A stretch of DNA of 64,000 bases from Gloeocapsopsis sp. IPPAS B-1203 (GTDB taxonomy: Bacteria > Cyanobacteriota > Cyanobacteriia > Cyanobacteriales > Chroococcidiopsidaceae): contig NZ_PEIG01000020.1 in the NCBI RefSeq assembly GCF_002749975.1, forward strand, positions 35,072 through 99,071, read 5' to 3'. Both the position numbers and the translations under genes were made by a program. Shown here one piece after another: positions 35,578-44,963 of this stretch. How positions within the stretch are numbered: the stretch's first letter is position 1; each line of letters begins with the position of its first letter. The notes beneath the pieces were generated by a model that worked only from the letters and a program-made list of their open reading frames with translations, had not been told where the DNA came from and searched no databases.

Positions 35578-37092
35578 ATGGCAGGAACTACACAAATTTA
35601 TCAGTACAAACCACTGTATAAGCCTAACCAATTGCTTTATGGTACTGGGCAAACCGCAGTTGTAACAGGATGGACAATGAAACAGGCGATCGCCAAAAAA
35701 CTCCATCCCCACGAATATGCTGCGATCGGACAGTTGTATTCTCCTACGCGGGGTATTAGTTTCCTGATTCGCAATTTACTCGCCAACCCTCATGTCCGCT
35801 TTTTGGTGGTACTAAACGCTACAAAAGAAGACAGAAACGCTGGTGCGGGAATGTGTCTATTAGACTTTTTTCGGTATGGATTCGAGAAAGGTTATAGCGA
35901 TACTGGGCGCGAAACTTGGGTAATTCGCTCTAAAATTACGGGTTATATTGATATTGAAATTGCAGCGGAAGCCCTCGAAAAATTACGACAATCTATTGAA
36001 TGGCAAGAGGCTTTTTCAATTAATGAAGCTGTATCTCACGTACAGACTTACGCTTCAAAAGATGTAGAACCGTGGGGAACATTTTTAGAATTTCCGATTA
36101 CTGAAGTTGAACCCACTGTTTTACCAGGAGTGCGTTACGGTCATCGAATTGAAGGAAAAACGATTGCTGAAACTTGGGTAAAAATTATTCATCGCATCAA
36201 AACGACTGGTACAATTCGCCCCACAGGTTACGATGGGCAATGGCAAGAATTAATTGATTTGCTGGCGATCGTCACCGACGAACCCGAAGATTTCTATTTT
36301 CCTGAACCGAATTATTTACCATGTAGTAAAAATTTTATTCAAGAATATATATCCCAAATTTTAGACGACGCACCCTATCAAGAAGGCGTGAAATACACTT
36401 ATGGGCAAAGATTGCGATCGCACTTCGGGCGCGATCAAATTGAACAAGTTATTCAAAAACTCATTGCAGATATTGACTCAGCTAGAGCCGTGATGTCTCT
36501 ATGGGATGTAGAAGATCATGAAGATAATAGTAGTCCCCCGTGTCTAAATCACATTTGGGTAAGAATTGTTGAAAATGAACTTGCTTTAACCGCAACTTTT
36601 CGCAGTAATGATATGTTTTCCGCATGGGCTGCAAATGCAATGGGCTTAAGAGCTTTACAACAACACATTCGTAACGAAATCGCTCATCGTTCGGAACATA
36701 ACTTACACATGGGACCCTTAATTACAATTAGTCAAAGTGCTCATATATATTCCGATTGCTGGGAAAATGCAGAGCAAGTTATTCAAACTCAATATCCTAA
36801 AATTTATCAACAAAGAGACTACACAGATCCTGCAGGTAGCTTTGTCATTAATATTCAAAATGACCAAATCGTTGTCGAACACATGACACCTGGAACCGGA
36901 GAAGTTGTTAACTGCTACTTTGGTAAATCAGCAACACAACTGTATCGACAAATTGCAGCAGCTTGTCCAGGATTACAAGTCGAACACGCAATGTATTTAG
37001 GAACCGAATTACAAAAAGCACAAATGGCTTTATCTTTACAACAAGACTATCAACAAGATAAACCTTTTATACTTGTTACCTCGTACAAGTAA
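35578..37092 (+). CDS. ThyA-superfamily protein with MtrA-like N-terminal domain (DUF4346)
   Basis: 504 residues. The N-terminal part (about 50-130) resembles the MtrA-like module (AAIGQLYSPTRGISFLIRNL, then NPHVRFLVVLNATKED). The C-terminal half has the thymidylate synthase core: C322 in SSPPCLNHIWV at the nucleophile position, then TFRSNDMFSAWAANAM with the R-S-x-D and N of ThyA, and ITISQSAHIYSD. The residue after the nucleophile is leucine, not the histidine of canonical ThyA. It likely methylates or hydroxymethylates a pyrimidine nucleotide; the cofactor and exact product are uncertain. Known from other cyanobacteria and methanogens. No clear ribosome-binding site before the ATG. Confidence 0.78.
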   Translation: MAGTTQIYQYKPLYKPNQLLYGTGQTAVVTGWTMKQAIAKKLHPHEYAAIGQLYSPTRGISFLIRNLLANPHVRFLVVLNATKEDRNAGAGMCLLDFFRYGFEKGYSDTGRETWVIRSKITGYIDIEIAAEALEKLRQSIEWQEAFSINEAVSHVQTYASKDVEPWGTFLEFPITEVEPTVLPGVRYGHRIEGKTIAETWVKIIHRIKTTGTIRPTGYDGQWQELIDLLAIVTDEPEDFYFPEPNYLPCSKNFIQEYISQILDDAPYQEGVKYTYGQRLRSHFGRDQIEQVIQKLIADIDSARAVMSLWDVEDHEDNSSPPCLNHIWVRIVENELALTATFRSNDMFSAWAANAMGLRALQQHIRNEIAHRSEHNLHMGPLITISQSAHIYSDCWENAEQVIQTQYPKIYQQRDYTDPAGSFVINIQNDQIVVEHMTPGTGEVVNCYFGKSATQLYRQIAAACPGLQVEHAMYLGTELQKAQMALSLQQDYQQDKPFILVTSYK

Positions 37093-37202
37093 ACATTATT
37101 TAACCTTAAAGCATATTTACTTTGAAAAGCTGTATCAAGAACTATATCTATCAATATTTCAAATTACTACTATTTTTTAGCAAACAGGAGTATTCTAGGC
37201 AC

Positions 37203-37580
37203 ATGTGGAAATTCAAACTAGGAAACCTTAGGAAGGAAGATAGATTTCCTCAAGTTTTGTCAGCCGAAGCAATACGATTGAATGCAGCTATTACTAAAGT
37301 TAAGCAGAGAGGGTTAGAACCAGATCTTGACTCAGAGATACAAGAAATTATTAGGGACATGATAGTTTTAATGCCTTTCGCCAAAAAGTTCAGAGAAATA
37401 GGACAAGCCGTACAATCTTTTTGTTCTCAACAGGACTACTTATCTACCTCTGAAACTAAAATAGCAGAACGACAAATCTTTTCACTTTACTTTGAATTAG
37501 AATCAGATAAGTCTTTTCAAAAGTTTTACAAAGCCTTGAAGCAGCAAGGGATATCAGAGTTACCATTCCTTAAAGATTAG
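37203..37580 (+). CDS. Hypothetical protein
   Basis: 125 residues from the ATG at 37203 (MWKFKLGNLRKEDRFPQVLS), preceded by CAGGAG about 15 bases upstream; an earlier start at 37122 would add a lysine/phenylalanine-rich stretch with no support. Helical, basic, no family recognised. It stands alone between the ThyA-like gene and convergent dcd. Confidence 0.5.
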   Translation: MWKFKLGNLRKEDRFPQVLSAEAIRLNAAITKVKQRGLEPDLDSEIQEIIRDMIVLMPFAKKFREIGQAVQSFCSQQDYLSTSETKIAERQIFSLYFELESDKSFQKFYKALKQQGISELPFLKD

Positions 37581-37645
37581 ACATAAAAGAATTCACGTAT
37601 TTCTTTACTTATTTTCAAATGTGTCCTACGGGGAATACTGAAAAA

Positions 37646-38239
37646 TCACACTTTAGCTAATGTTACAACTTGAGGCTGGTCTTGATATTTACCTTTGCGA
37701 GTTTCATAGCTTGTCGCGCAGGGTTCTCCCTCTAAAAAGAGTAATTGTACTACACCTTCTGATGCATAAATACGACAATCTGCACTTGAAGAATTGGAAA
37801 ATTCTAAAGTCAAATGACCGCGCCATGCCGCTTCGGCGGGAGTTAGATTGGCTATAATGCCACAACGCGCATAAGTACTTTTACCTATGCAGATGACTGT
37901 AATATTCTCTGGAACTGCTAATCTTTCTAGTGCAACTCCTAAACCATACGAGTGTGCAGGCAAAATAAAATAACTGCCATGACTATCTGTATGCAGTTGC
38001 GTTGGCTCTAAATTCTGCGGGTTAAAATTTTTAGGATCGATGATTGTTCCAGGAATATGGCGAAAAATACGGAACTCGACTGGTGAAAGTCGAATATCGT
38101 AACCGTAGGAAGATAGACCATAGCTAATCACAGGTCTTGCCAGTGTATCTTCTTGTAATTGGCGAATTAAAGTAGGCTCAAAAGGTGCAATCATACCCTT
38201 TTGCGCCATTTGTGAAATCCAAATGTCGTTTTTAATCAC
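37646..38239 (-). CDS. dcd: dCTP deaminase
   Basis: Deaminates dCTP to dUTP to feed dTMP synthesis. 197 residues from a GTG start. Signature segments: IGKSTYARCGIIANLTPAEA, the active-site region AAWRGHLTLEFSN with its glutamate, and the nucleotide-binding C-terminal YETRKGKYQDQP. The family is homotrimeric and cytosolic. Being 0.5 kb from the ThyA-like gene makes a pyrimidine link possible, although the two converge. The next gene upstream, CobO-like, is on the same strand 52 bp away. Confidence 0.94.
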   Translation of the reverse strand: MIKNDIWISQMAQKGMIAPFEPTLIRQLQEDTLARPVISYGLSSYGYDIRLSPVEFRIFRHIPGTIIDPKNFNPQNLEPTQLHTDSHGSYFILPAHSYGLGVALERLAVPENITVICIGKSTYARCGIIANLTPAEAAWRGHLTLEFSNSSSADCRIYASEGVVQLLFLEGEPCATSYETRKGKYQDQPQVVTLAKV

Positions 38240-38291
38240 AGCTATTCAGAGTCAAGCGCAACCAAAATACTAGAATATCTTGATATGGTTA

Positions 38292-38828
38292 TTATGGGCG
38301 ATCGCTTCTGCGTACTTGAGTAATTTGATCGGCAACATCAAGCAGCGGTTGCGGCATTTCGGGTCCTGTGAGAATAATGTCTACATGACTAGGGCGTTGC
38401 TCTAATAAAGCTAAGACTTCTTCTAACGCAATCAATCCGAAGTTAATCGCCAAACTTAGTTCATCTAAGACGACTAAAGAATATTTGCCCTCTAAGACAA
38501 CTTGCTGTGTATGTTGCCACAATTGATGCAACGATTGGTTTTCAGCCTCATCTAATTGTGGTGTATCAATATAGCGTGGTAAGTCGCAGCGAATCCAATC
38601 TAAATGCTGTCCTAACCGCGTTGGATGTTTGTGTCCTTGATTAATCCCGCCTTTGAGGAACTGCACTACCAGAACTGGGGTTCCTTGTCCAGCAATTCGC
38701 AAAGCTTGTGCCATCACGTTCGTAAAAAAACTGCGGTGCGAACAAGTAAATACTTGCACCAACCCTTCAACTGGATAAAGTGAACTGCAAGTTGAATTTA
38801 AGGCTGGATTTTCAAGCTGGGCAACCAT
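38292..38828 (-). CDS. CobO/BtuR-like protein lacking the P-loop
   Basis: 178 residues. It aligns by eye along its length with cob(I)yrinic acid a,c-diamide adenosyltransferase: LRIAGQGTPVLVVQFLKGG, the Walker B-like SLVVLDELSLAINFGLI, and the closing HVDIILTGPEMP. However, the region where the family has the P-loop GNGKGKTTAA reads FTCSHRSFFTNVMA (about residues 27-40), with no GK[ST]. So ATP binding in the usual way is doubtful. It may be a non-catalytic paralogue; similar P-loop-less homologues occur in other cyanobacteria as far as I recall. Confidence 0.75.
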   Translation of the reverse strand: MVAQLENPALNSTCSSLYPVEGLVQVFTCSHRSFFTNVMAQALRIAGQGTPVLVVQFLKGGINQGHKHPTRLGQHLDWIRCDLPRYIDTPQLDEAENQSLHQLWQHTQQVVLEGKYSLVVLDELSLAINFGLIALEEVLALLEQRPSHVDIILTGPEMPQPLLDVADQITQVRRSDRP

Positions 38829-39016
38829 AGCGCAATTTTGAGTGAGGTGTGAGGACTAACAGCCAGATATATAGTGTACTTCTTCTGTTTGTCCTTTAAT
38901 AAAACACTAGATATGCTTTTACGTCAACTGTCATAGAGTAGTAGTTTAACCCAAGATGTTGCAATCGCACTGCTTCCGCCAATCCAATATGTGCTGTATT
39001 CTAATCAAGGTCTTAT

Positions 39017-39757
39017 ATGGCAACAGCAATGTCCTGGCAACGTCCAGATAATCGACAATCTCACCAAATGCGTCCTCATAGCTTTGAGCTTGGCTTTACA
39101 CGCTTCGCGGCTGCATCAGTACTAGCTAAATGCGGCGACACTCAAATCTTATGTAACGTTTCAATTCAGCCAGGAGTCCCCAGATTTTTAACCGACACAG
39201 GACGAGGGTGGTTAACCGCAGAATATCGAATGCTACCTGGTGCAACTCCCCAACGGCAAGAACGAGAATTTATGCGACTCTCAGGACGTACTCAAGAAAT
39301 TCAACGATTGATTGGACGCAGCTTACGCGCTGCACTCGATTTTGAAGCCTTGGGAGAACGGACAGTTACAGTTGATGCAGATGTGTTGCAAGCAGATGCT
39401 GGGACTCGTACCACGGCAATTAGTGGCGGGTTTGTTGCTTTGGCACACGCGATGGATAGGTTATTACAACAAGGAGTTTTAACGCGATCGCCAATTGTTC
39501 ATCAGATAGCTGCGGTTTCGGTAGGATTGTTGCAAGGTGAGCCTTTCTTAGATTTAAATTATGTTGAAGACGTCGCCGCCGAAGTTGATTTCAATGTTGT
39601 CATGAACGAAAATCTCGGCATCATCGAAGTTCAAGGAACCGCAGAATCAGGAACTTTTAGTCGTACCCAAATGAATCAAATTATGGACTTTGCAGAAAAA
39701 GGAATTCAGGAATTATTAGAAGCTCAACGTCAAGCACTTGGTGGTGTGGAATTCTAA
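39017..39757 (+). CDS. rph: Ribonuclease PH
   Basis: Phosphorolytic 3' to 5' trimming of tRNA precursors. 246 residues, standard length. Conserved words: [20 protein letters not shown] at the start, [19 protein letters not shown], the phosphate-binding loop [19 protein letters not shown], and [19 protein letters not shown]. Hexameric RNase PH family. The ATG at 39017 is followed by the family start. A hairpin at 39815-39840 follows. Confidence 0.95.
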   Translation: MATAMSWQRPDNRQSHQMRPHSFELGFTRFAAASVLAKCGDTQILCNVSIQPGVPRFLTDTGRGWLTAEYRMLPGATPQRQEREFMRLSGRTQEIQRLIGRSLRAALDFEALGERTVTVDADVLQADAGTRTTAISGGFVALAHAMDRLLQQGVLTRSPIVHQIAAVSVGLLQGEPFLDLNYVEDVAAEVDFNVVMNENLGIIEVQGTAESGTFSRTQMNQIMDFAEKGIQELLEAQRQALGGVEF

Positions 39758-40128
39758 AAAAAATTAATAATTACTGGCTTCAGAGGCTAGTGAGGATACA
39801 ACGCTCACAGCAGTTGAGTAGAGAATCGATGCTCTACTCAGCGAAAAATTTTGGTAAATTCAAGTAACGACTGCAACAAAATTGTTCTAGTCCACTCAAT
39901 TAACTAATACAGAACATAGCGAAAAATTAAGAATATTTGCATTTAAAGTAGCAGCGATCGCAGTTTTCCCCAACTAAAACTCTTGCCCAGCCTAACTTAT
40001 AGCCTTTCATCGTTGTGATTAAGTGACGTTTTATCTACCGTTCTCACCTACCAATATCTTTGAGACAATTAGAGTCTCATAAACGCCATAAACAAACTGA
40101 TAGTCATCAGCACAAGGGAGACAACTTT
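39758..40128. other. Intergenic region between rph and chlB
   Basis: About 370 bases, no gene. A perfect 9-bp hairpin, TGAGTAGAG (39815-39823) with CTCTACTCA (39832-39840), follows rph and may end its transcript. The rest is AT-rich and should hold the chlB promoter, including the GGGAG ribosome-binding site at 40116-40120. I cannot assign promoter boxes. Confidence 0.45.
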
Positions 40129-41654
40129 ATGAAATTGGCTTACTGGATGTATGCAGGTCCAGCCCACATTGGTACGCTGCGCATCGCCAGTTCGTTTAAG
40201 AATGTCCACGCTATTATGCACGCCCCTTTGGGCGACGACTACTTTAACGTGATGCGCTCGATGTTAGAGCGTGAAAGAAATTTTACTCCAGTCACCGCGA
40301 GTATTGTCGATCGTAATGTACTAGCGCGTGGTTCTCAAGAAAAGGTAGTAGACAATATTACCCGCAAAGATGCAGAAGAACATCCTGATTTGATTGTGCT
40401 GACACCAACTTGCACATCAAGTATTCTGCAAGAAGATTTAAATAACTTTGTCGAACGTGCCTCAATTGAAGCAAAAGCTGATGTGATGCTAGCGGATGTG
40501 AACCACTATCGCGTTAACGAATTACAAGCAGCAGATCGAACCCTCGATCAAATCGTTCAGTACTACATTAATAAAGCCCGTCGTAGAGGCGAATTACCGA
40601 CAAGTAAAACTGAAAAACCTTCAGTTAACATCATTGGTAGTTCTACCCTTGGTTTTCACAATCAGCACGACTGTACTGAGTTAAAGCGACTCATGGCTGA
40701 CTTGGGTATTACAGTTAATGCAGTGATTCCTGAAGGGGCTTCAGTTCACGAATTAAAGAATTTACCCCGCGCTTGGTTTAACTTAGTGCCATATCGCGAA
40801 CTCGGTTTAATGACAGCGCGATATTTAGAACAAGAATTTGAAATGCCGTATGTGGATATTACACCGATGGGTGTGGTAGAAACAGCACGATGCATTCGTA
40901 AGATTCAGCAGGTAATTAACGCCCAAGGTGCGGCTGTTGATTACGAGGAGTTTATTGAAAACCAAACGTTGTATGTTTCCCAAGCAGCTTGTTCTCACGT
41001 TCGATTGACTGTCAAAATTTAACAGGTAAAAAAGCTGTGGTATTTGGCGATAATACTCACGCAGCGGCGATGACGAAGATTTTGGCGCGCGAAATGGGGA
41101 TTCATGTTGTTTGGGCGGGAACTTACTGTAAATACGACGCAGATTGGTTCCGCGAACAAGTCAGTGAATATTGCGATGAAGTGATTGTTACTGATGATAA
41201 CGGTGCAATTGGCGATGCGATCGCTCGCGTAGAACCGTCGGCAATTTTTGGTACGCAAATGGAACGTCACGTCGGTAAGCGTCTGAATATCCCTTGCGGT
41301 GTCATTGCTGCACCAATTCACATTCAAAACTTCCCAATTGGCTACAAGCCATTCTTAGGTTACGAAGGCACAAACCAAGTTGCCGATTTGGTTTACAATT
41401 CCTTCACTTTAGGCATGGAAGATCACTTGCTAGAAATCTTCGGCGGACATGATACCAAAGAAGTAATTACCAAGGGAATTTCTGCAGATTCGGATTTGAG
41501 TTGGAACAAAGAAGCGCAAGCTGAACTTAATAAAGTTCCTGGTTTTGTGCGGGGGAAAGTCAAGCGCAACACTGAAAAATTTGCGCGCGATCGCGGTTTA
41601 AGCGAAATTACACTCGAAGTAATGTACGCAGCGAAAGAAGCTGTAGGTGCATAA
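40129..41654 (+). pseudogene. chlB: Light-independent protochlorophyllide reductase subunit B, one-base frameshift
   Basis: Encodes the ChlB half of the ChlN/ChlB complex that, with ChlL, reduces protochlorophyllide in the dark. The true start is ATG 40129 ([15 protein letters not shown]). The frame is broken near 40991. The sequence GCAGCTTGTTCTCACG needs one more G (TGG TTC) to join SQAA to [18 protein letters not shown]; as it stands the first frame ends at 41022 and the second runs on to 41654. With the missing base the product would be 508 residues, exactly the family length, and both sides look well conserved. So this is either a recent inactivation or a sequencing error. Confidence 0.9.
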
Positions 41655-41659
41655 GTTTG

Positions 41660-41679
41660 GGGTGGGCTTTTGCCCACTC
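41660..41679. terminator. Hairpin between convergent chlB and azlD
   Basis: GTGGGC (41662-41667), loop TTTT, GCCCAC (41672-41677), extendable by a weaker outer pair. It sits at the meeting point of chlB and azlD; similar in sequence to the hairpin after opcA. No long T tract, so termination strength is uncertain. Confidence 0.55.
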
Positions 41680-41963
41680 TATGCTGCGATTGCTCCAAAC
41701 ACAAGACAACCTATTACAATCCGGAAAACGAGTGGTAGTTTGCAGACACTGGCGATGATGACAATGACGGTTGCCGCGATCGCACTCAATGTTTGTCGTG
41801 GTGTTTGACTCAAATCAACGACACCACTAATTGCCATAACTAAAATCACGGCGAAGGGAATATGATGCAGCCAAAATTGCATTGGTTTTGTTGCCCAAAT
41901 ACCGACGCTACGCATTAAGTATGTACCTAAGCCAGATAGTAGAATGATGATCCAGATGTTCAT
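41679..41963 (-). CDS. azlD: AzlD family branched-chain amino acid exporter, small subunit
   Basis: 94 residues with four hydrophobic segments, the normal size of AzlD. Starts MNIWIIILLSGLGTYLMRSV, followed by PMQFWLHHIPFAVILVMAIS. Forms the export system with AzlC, which lies just upstream on the same strand, 34 bp away. Inner membrane. Confidence 0.88.
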   Translation of the reverse strand: MNIWIIILLSGLGTYLMRSVGIWATKPMQFWLHHIPFAVILVMAISGVVDLSQTPRQTLSAIAATVIVIIASVCKLPLVFRIVIGCLVFGAIAA

Positions 41964-41997
41964 GTTAACGAACCTTACTAGATACAGAGATTGGAGA

Positions 41998-42645
41998 TTA
42001 AGAGGATTTTTGTAATGTTGCTACGGCTGCGACTCCAAGGATGGATACGAGAATACCGAGGGTACTGATGTTTTGGAGTGTTAATACTAGGACAATACCT
42101 GTGAGAATTGTGAGAAGTGTTTGTTGATTCCAATTGATGCTATCGATGAGCAGGCAAATAAACAAGCTGGGGAGGGCGAACTGTAACCATTGCGCTGGGA
42201 TTTGTTGTCCTAGTTGACAGCCGATCCATGTGCCGAGAATCCAGGAAAGCCAGCAAAACAGGTGAATGCCAGTGTAATAATGCCACGATTGGGGTTTGTG
42301 GGAGACATCTAAGGCAAAGGCTTCATCTGTGAGTCCATGTGCCAGAAATAGCTGCTGTTTGCGGTCAAATCGATTGAAAATAGGGTTAATTGCTAAACTC
42401 ATGGGAATATGCCGTAGGTTCATCAGCAGCATTGTGAGGACAATACTGAACCAAGGAAGATTTTGTCTAATTCCTTCAAGTGCAGCAAATTGCGCCGCAC
42501 CAGCATACACCCAAACAGACATGAGTACAGCCGCAGCATCCGAAAGCCCCGATCGCGTTGCTAACGCCCCAAAACTAATTGCAATTGGGACATATCCTAC
42601 ACCAACTCCTAATGCACGATTGATCCCTTTGAGAAATTCTTGCAT
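41998..42645 (-). CDS. azlC: AzlC family branched-chain amino acid exporter, large subunit
   Basis: 215 residues from the ATG at 42645; a TTG three codons earlier is less likely. Several membrane helices and the family segments VGVGYVPIAISFGALATRSG, MSVWVYAGAAQFAAL and LLMNLRHIPMSLAINP. The AzlCD pair exports branched-chain amino acids or related compounds. The AraC-type regulator encoded directly upstream on the same strand is a common partner of such exporters and probably controls them. An array of ATTACC words lies just upstream (42652-42672). Confidence 0.9.
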   Translation of the reverse strand: MQEFLKGINRALGVGVGYVPIAISFGALATRSGLSDAAAVLMSVWVYAGAAQFAALEGIRQNLPWFSIVLTMLLMNLRHIPMSLAINPIFNRFDRKQQLFLAHGLTDEAFALDVSHKPQSWHYYTGIHLFCWLSWILGTWIGCQLGQQIPAQWLQFALPSLFICLLIDSINWNQQTLLTILTGIVLVLTLQNISTLGILVSILGVAAVATLQKSS

Positions 42646-42715
42646 AGGTGACAATTACCTATTACCAATTACCACCCCTCAGTTTACGTAGCGCGAATCA
42701 ATTCTGTCTTGAACG

Positions 42716-43549
42716 TTATTGCCCTCTATACTGATATTGCCCTGGTGTGACACCTGTGATGCGTTTGAAGTGTCGTGTTAAATGACTTTGATCGGCAAAA
42801 CCTGTGTTGTGGGCTACTTGGGAAATCGCACATCCTTGCGCTAAGAGTGTTTTGGCACGCGCAATGCGGATCTGTGTTAAATATTCGTGGGGTGGTAAAC
42901 CAGTACACTTGCGAAACGTGCGAATTAAGTAAAACGGACTCAAGTTAGCAACGCGGGCGATCGCATCTAAGGAAATATTTTCTGCGTACTGTGCTTCTAA
43001 GTATTCTCGCACTCGCTGTACAGCATGAGGTTCTTGACTTACACTACTCCATATTGGGCGTTTTCCTGAGTGGCGTGTCACCAATTGTGCGAATGTCCAC
43101 AATACGCAAGAGTCTTTTTCTAAAGTGCAAGTCTGTTTTTCTAAAGTGTGATGTAATTGGAGAATCCATCGCGCTAGTTGACAATCTTGAATGACGGCGA
43201 TCGGAAAGTAAGGATTTGAGGTTTGTTGCGCATCCGAGGTAGCTTGTTGTAAAAGTTTGACATCTGGATACAACATCCGATAAGTCCAACCAATATCAAG
43301 ACTTGCAGCACTACCCGTATGAACTTCCCCAGGATTGATAACAACTACACTACCTGTAGGAGCAACGTGTTTCTCTCCCTGATAACTAAACGCCTCTGCA
43401 CCTTGCTCAATTACACCAATAGCAAACGTATCATGCGCGTGTCTAGAAAAGGAATGCGTGATATATCTGGCGTGCAGTAATTCTAGATGACTTAGTGCTA
43501 CTTGCTCGCGCCAAAATTTGATTTTCTCCTGCTTGGCAGGTGCTTGCAC
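42716..43549 (-). CDS. AraC family transcriptional regulator
   Basis: 277 residues from a GTG at 43549, which avoids overlap with the FHA gene; a TTG at 43606 would give 296. The N-terminal cupin-type sensor (HARYITHSFSRHAHDTFAIG, then VVVINPGEVHTGSAASLDIG) is followed by two helix-turn-helix motifs in the last 100 residues (ISLDAIARVANLSPFYLIRT and ISQVAHNTGFADQSHLTRHF). It lies directly upstream of azlCD on the same strand, so it likely regulates amino acid export in response to a small ligand. Confidence 0.88.
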   Translation of the reverse strand: MQAPAKQEKIKFWREQVALSHLELLHARYITHSFSRHAHDTFAIGVIEQGAEAFSYQGEKHVAPTGSVVVINPGEVHTGSAASLDIGWTYRMLYPDVKLLQQATSDAQQTSNPYFPIAVIQDCQLARWILQLHHTLEKQTCTLEKDSCVLWTFAQLVTRHSGKRPIWSSVSQEPHAVQRVREYLEAQYAENISLDAIARVANLSPFYLIRTFRKCTGLPPHEYLTQIRIARAKTLLAQGCAISQVAHNTGFADQSHLTRHFKRITGVTPGQYQYRGQ

Positions 43550-43571
43550 AACGTGATGCCTTGACTTGGAT

Positions 43572-44075
43572 TTAATCTTGAGGATATTTCCTAAATGGTT
43601 CGCCAATCACGGTTTCTTTTGATGGATCTTTTGGTGTCGCGGCTGGAAATTCTAAGGGTTCGCCAAAAATCGTCTCGATTGCCGTATCACGGGTTGAAGT
43701 TTGCTCTCTAAACGGCGCAGCTTTCGGTTTTGGTTGCGATACAGGTTTTTTTGTTTCTTTTATCGGTGTAGAAACAACTCCTAAGCGAATTTGAATTTGT
43801 GGCCCTGATTGTGCTAAACGAACTGTTACGCCATCTCTCACTGGCATTTTTGTAATGCGTCTATCGTCAATAAAAGTGCCATTTGCACCCAAGCTAATAA
43901 TTTCCCAGTCGCCATTAGTGCAACGTAACTCAATATGTTTGCGAGAGACAACCGCGCTGTATAACACAACATTATTATCAGTGGCACGTCCTACGCAAAT
44001 AACAGATTCTTCGGCAAATGTCCAATGTTGAATCGGGGTCGAATGCAGCGGGTGTAGGAGAATGAGTGTAATCAC
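43572..44075 (-). CDS. FHA domain protein
   Basis: 167 residues from a GTG. One FHA domain at about 20-95 (VICVGRATDNNVVLYSAVVS, RKHIELRC, GANGTFIDDRR) that binds phosphothreonine peptides. The C-terminal tail is low in structure and repeats the words ETIFGEPLEFP / ETVIGEPFRKYP. It follows a second FHA gene on the same strand with 24 bp between, so they form a likely two-gene signalling unit. The partner kinase is not in the window. Confidence 0.85.
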   Translation of the reverse strand: MITLILLHPLHSTPIQHWTFAEESVICVGRATDNNVVLYSAVVSRKHIELRCTNGDWEIISLGANGTFIDDRRITKMPVRDGVTVRLAQSGPQIQIRLGVVSTPIKETKKPVSQPKPKAAPFREQTSTRDTAIETIFGEPLEFPAATPKDPSKETVIGEPFRKYPQD

Positions 44076-44099
44076 TTTGTAAATTAAAGTTGAAATTAA

Positions 44100-44891
44100 T
44101 TAGGATATTTGAAATAAGAAAGTAACCAAGTCTCCCTTACCGAGGGCAATGCGATCGCCTGCACGCAATCGATGGCGATCGCCTGGTTGCAGTGGTTTAC
44201 TGTTGATATAAGTTCCATTAGAACTGCCGACATCTTCAACAAAGTAGGCATCTCCTTCAATGCGAATATCCGCATGAATTCGCGAGACTATCTCTGAATT
44301 GGGAAATCCAGACACATCAATATCTGGAGGAATTTTGTCATTGGGCTTACCAATGTGAATCACAGCCAAATTTTGCGGCAATTCTATGTTTGTATCTGTT
44401 TGAACGTGCAACAATTTTATTGTTTGCTGCTGTAATTGGGTTTTGGAACTACCTGTAGATGATGAATTTGGGGTTGTGCTAATAAGCTCCACATTACTTA
44501 CAGGAGTCGTAGGTGATGGAGTAGCTGCATCTGGTGATGTTTCTGATTGTGATGTCGGTGTTTCTACTGGTTCTACTAAGTAACTCTGACTTGATGTTTC
44601 TGCACTTGGTTGTGCACTAATTACCAAGCGCTGTGGTTCTACAAGTGGCTCAGGAGTTTCTAATTCTGGAATTTCATTGCCAACATCCGTACTGATCTCA
44701 CCTGCGAAAATTTCTTCTGTTGCTCGACTTGCTTTTAAGTTAAAACCACATTGACCGCAGAAACTTGCGTCTGTTTGTACCGTTGCTCCACAATTAGGAC
44801 AACTTGCGGTAGCAGGTAAAGGAGTATAGCAAGCCTCGCACGTTTGCGCTCCGTCGGGGTTGGAGTGATTACAGTTAGGACAGACAATCAT
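44100..44891 (-). CDS. Zinc-ribbon and FHA domain protein
   Basis: 263 residues. Two N-terminal zinc ribbons (CPNCNHSNPDGAQTCEAC; CPNCGATVQTDASFCGQC) at about 4-55, a long serine/threonine/proline-rich linker, then an FHA domain at about 170-263 (IHIGKPNDKIPPDIDVSG, VSRIHADIR, GSSNGTYINSKPL). The pattern is common in cyanobacterial proteins linked to Ser/Thr kinase signalling. It lies upstream of the other FHA gene on the same strand. The phosphothreonine-binding residues R, S and N of the family are visible in SRIH and SSNG. Confidence 0.88.
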   Translation of the reverse strand: MIVCPNCNHSNPDGAQTCEACYTPLPATASCPNCGATVQTDASFCGQCGFNLKASRATEEIFAGEISTDVGNEIPELETPEPLVEPQRLVISAQPSAETSSQSYLVEPVETPTSQSETSPDAATPSPTTPVSNVELISTTPNSSSTGSSKTQLQQQTIKLLHVQTDTNIELPQNLAVIHIGKPNDKIPPDIDVSGFPNSEIVSRIHADIRIEGDAYFVEDVGSSNGTYINSKPLQPGDRHRLRAGDRIALGKGDLVTFLFQIS

Positions 44892-44963
44892 GAATTCTTT
44901 CCATCAAAATTGAGCGTCGAGTTTGCTTAACCGAACATACTACGTCAAATTTTAGTCATTAAT

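Noticed and set aside
35444..35665. 73-codon frame before the ThyA-like gene
   Set aside because: Overlaps the start of the well-supported ThyA-like gene out of frame and has no recognisable features.
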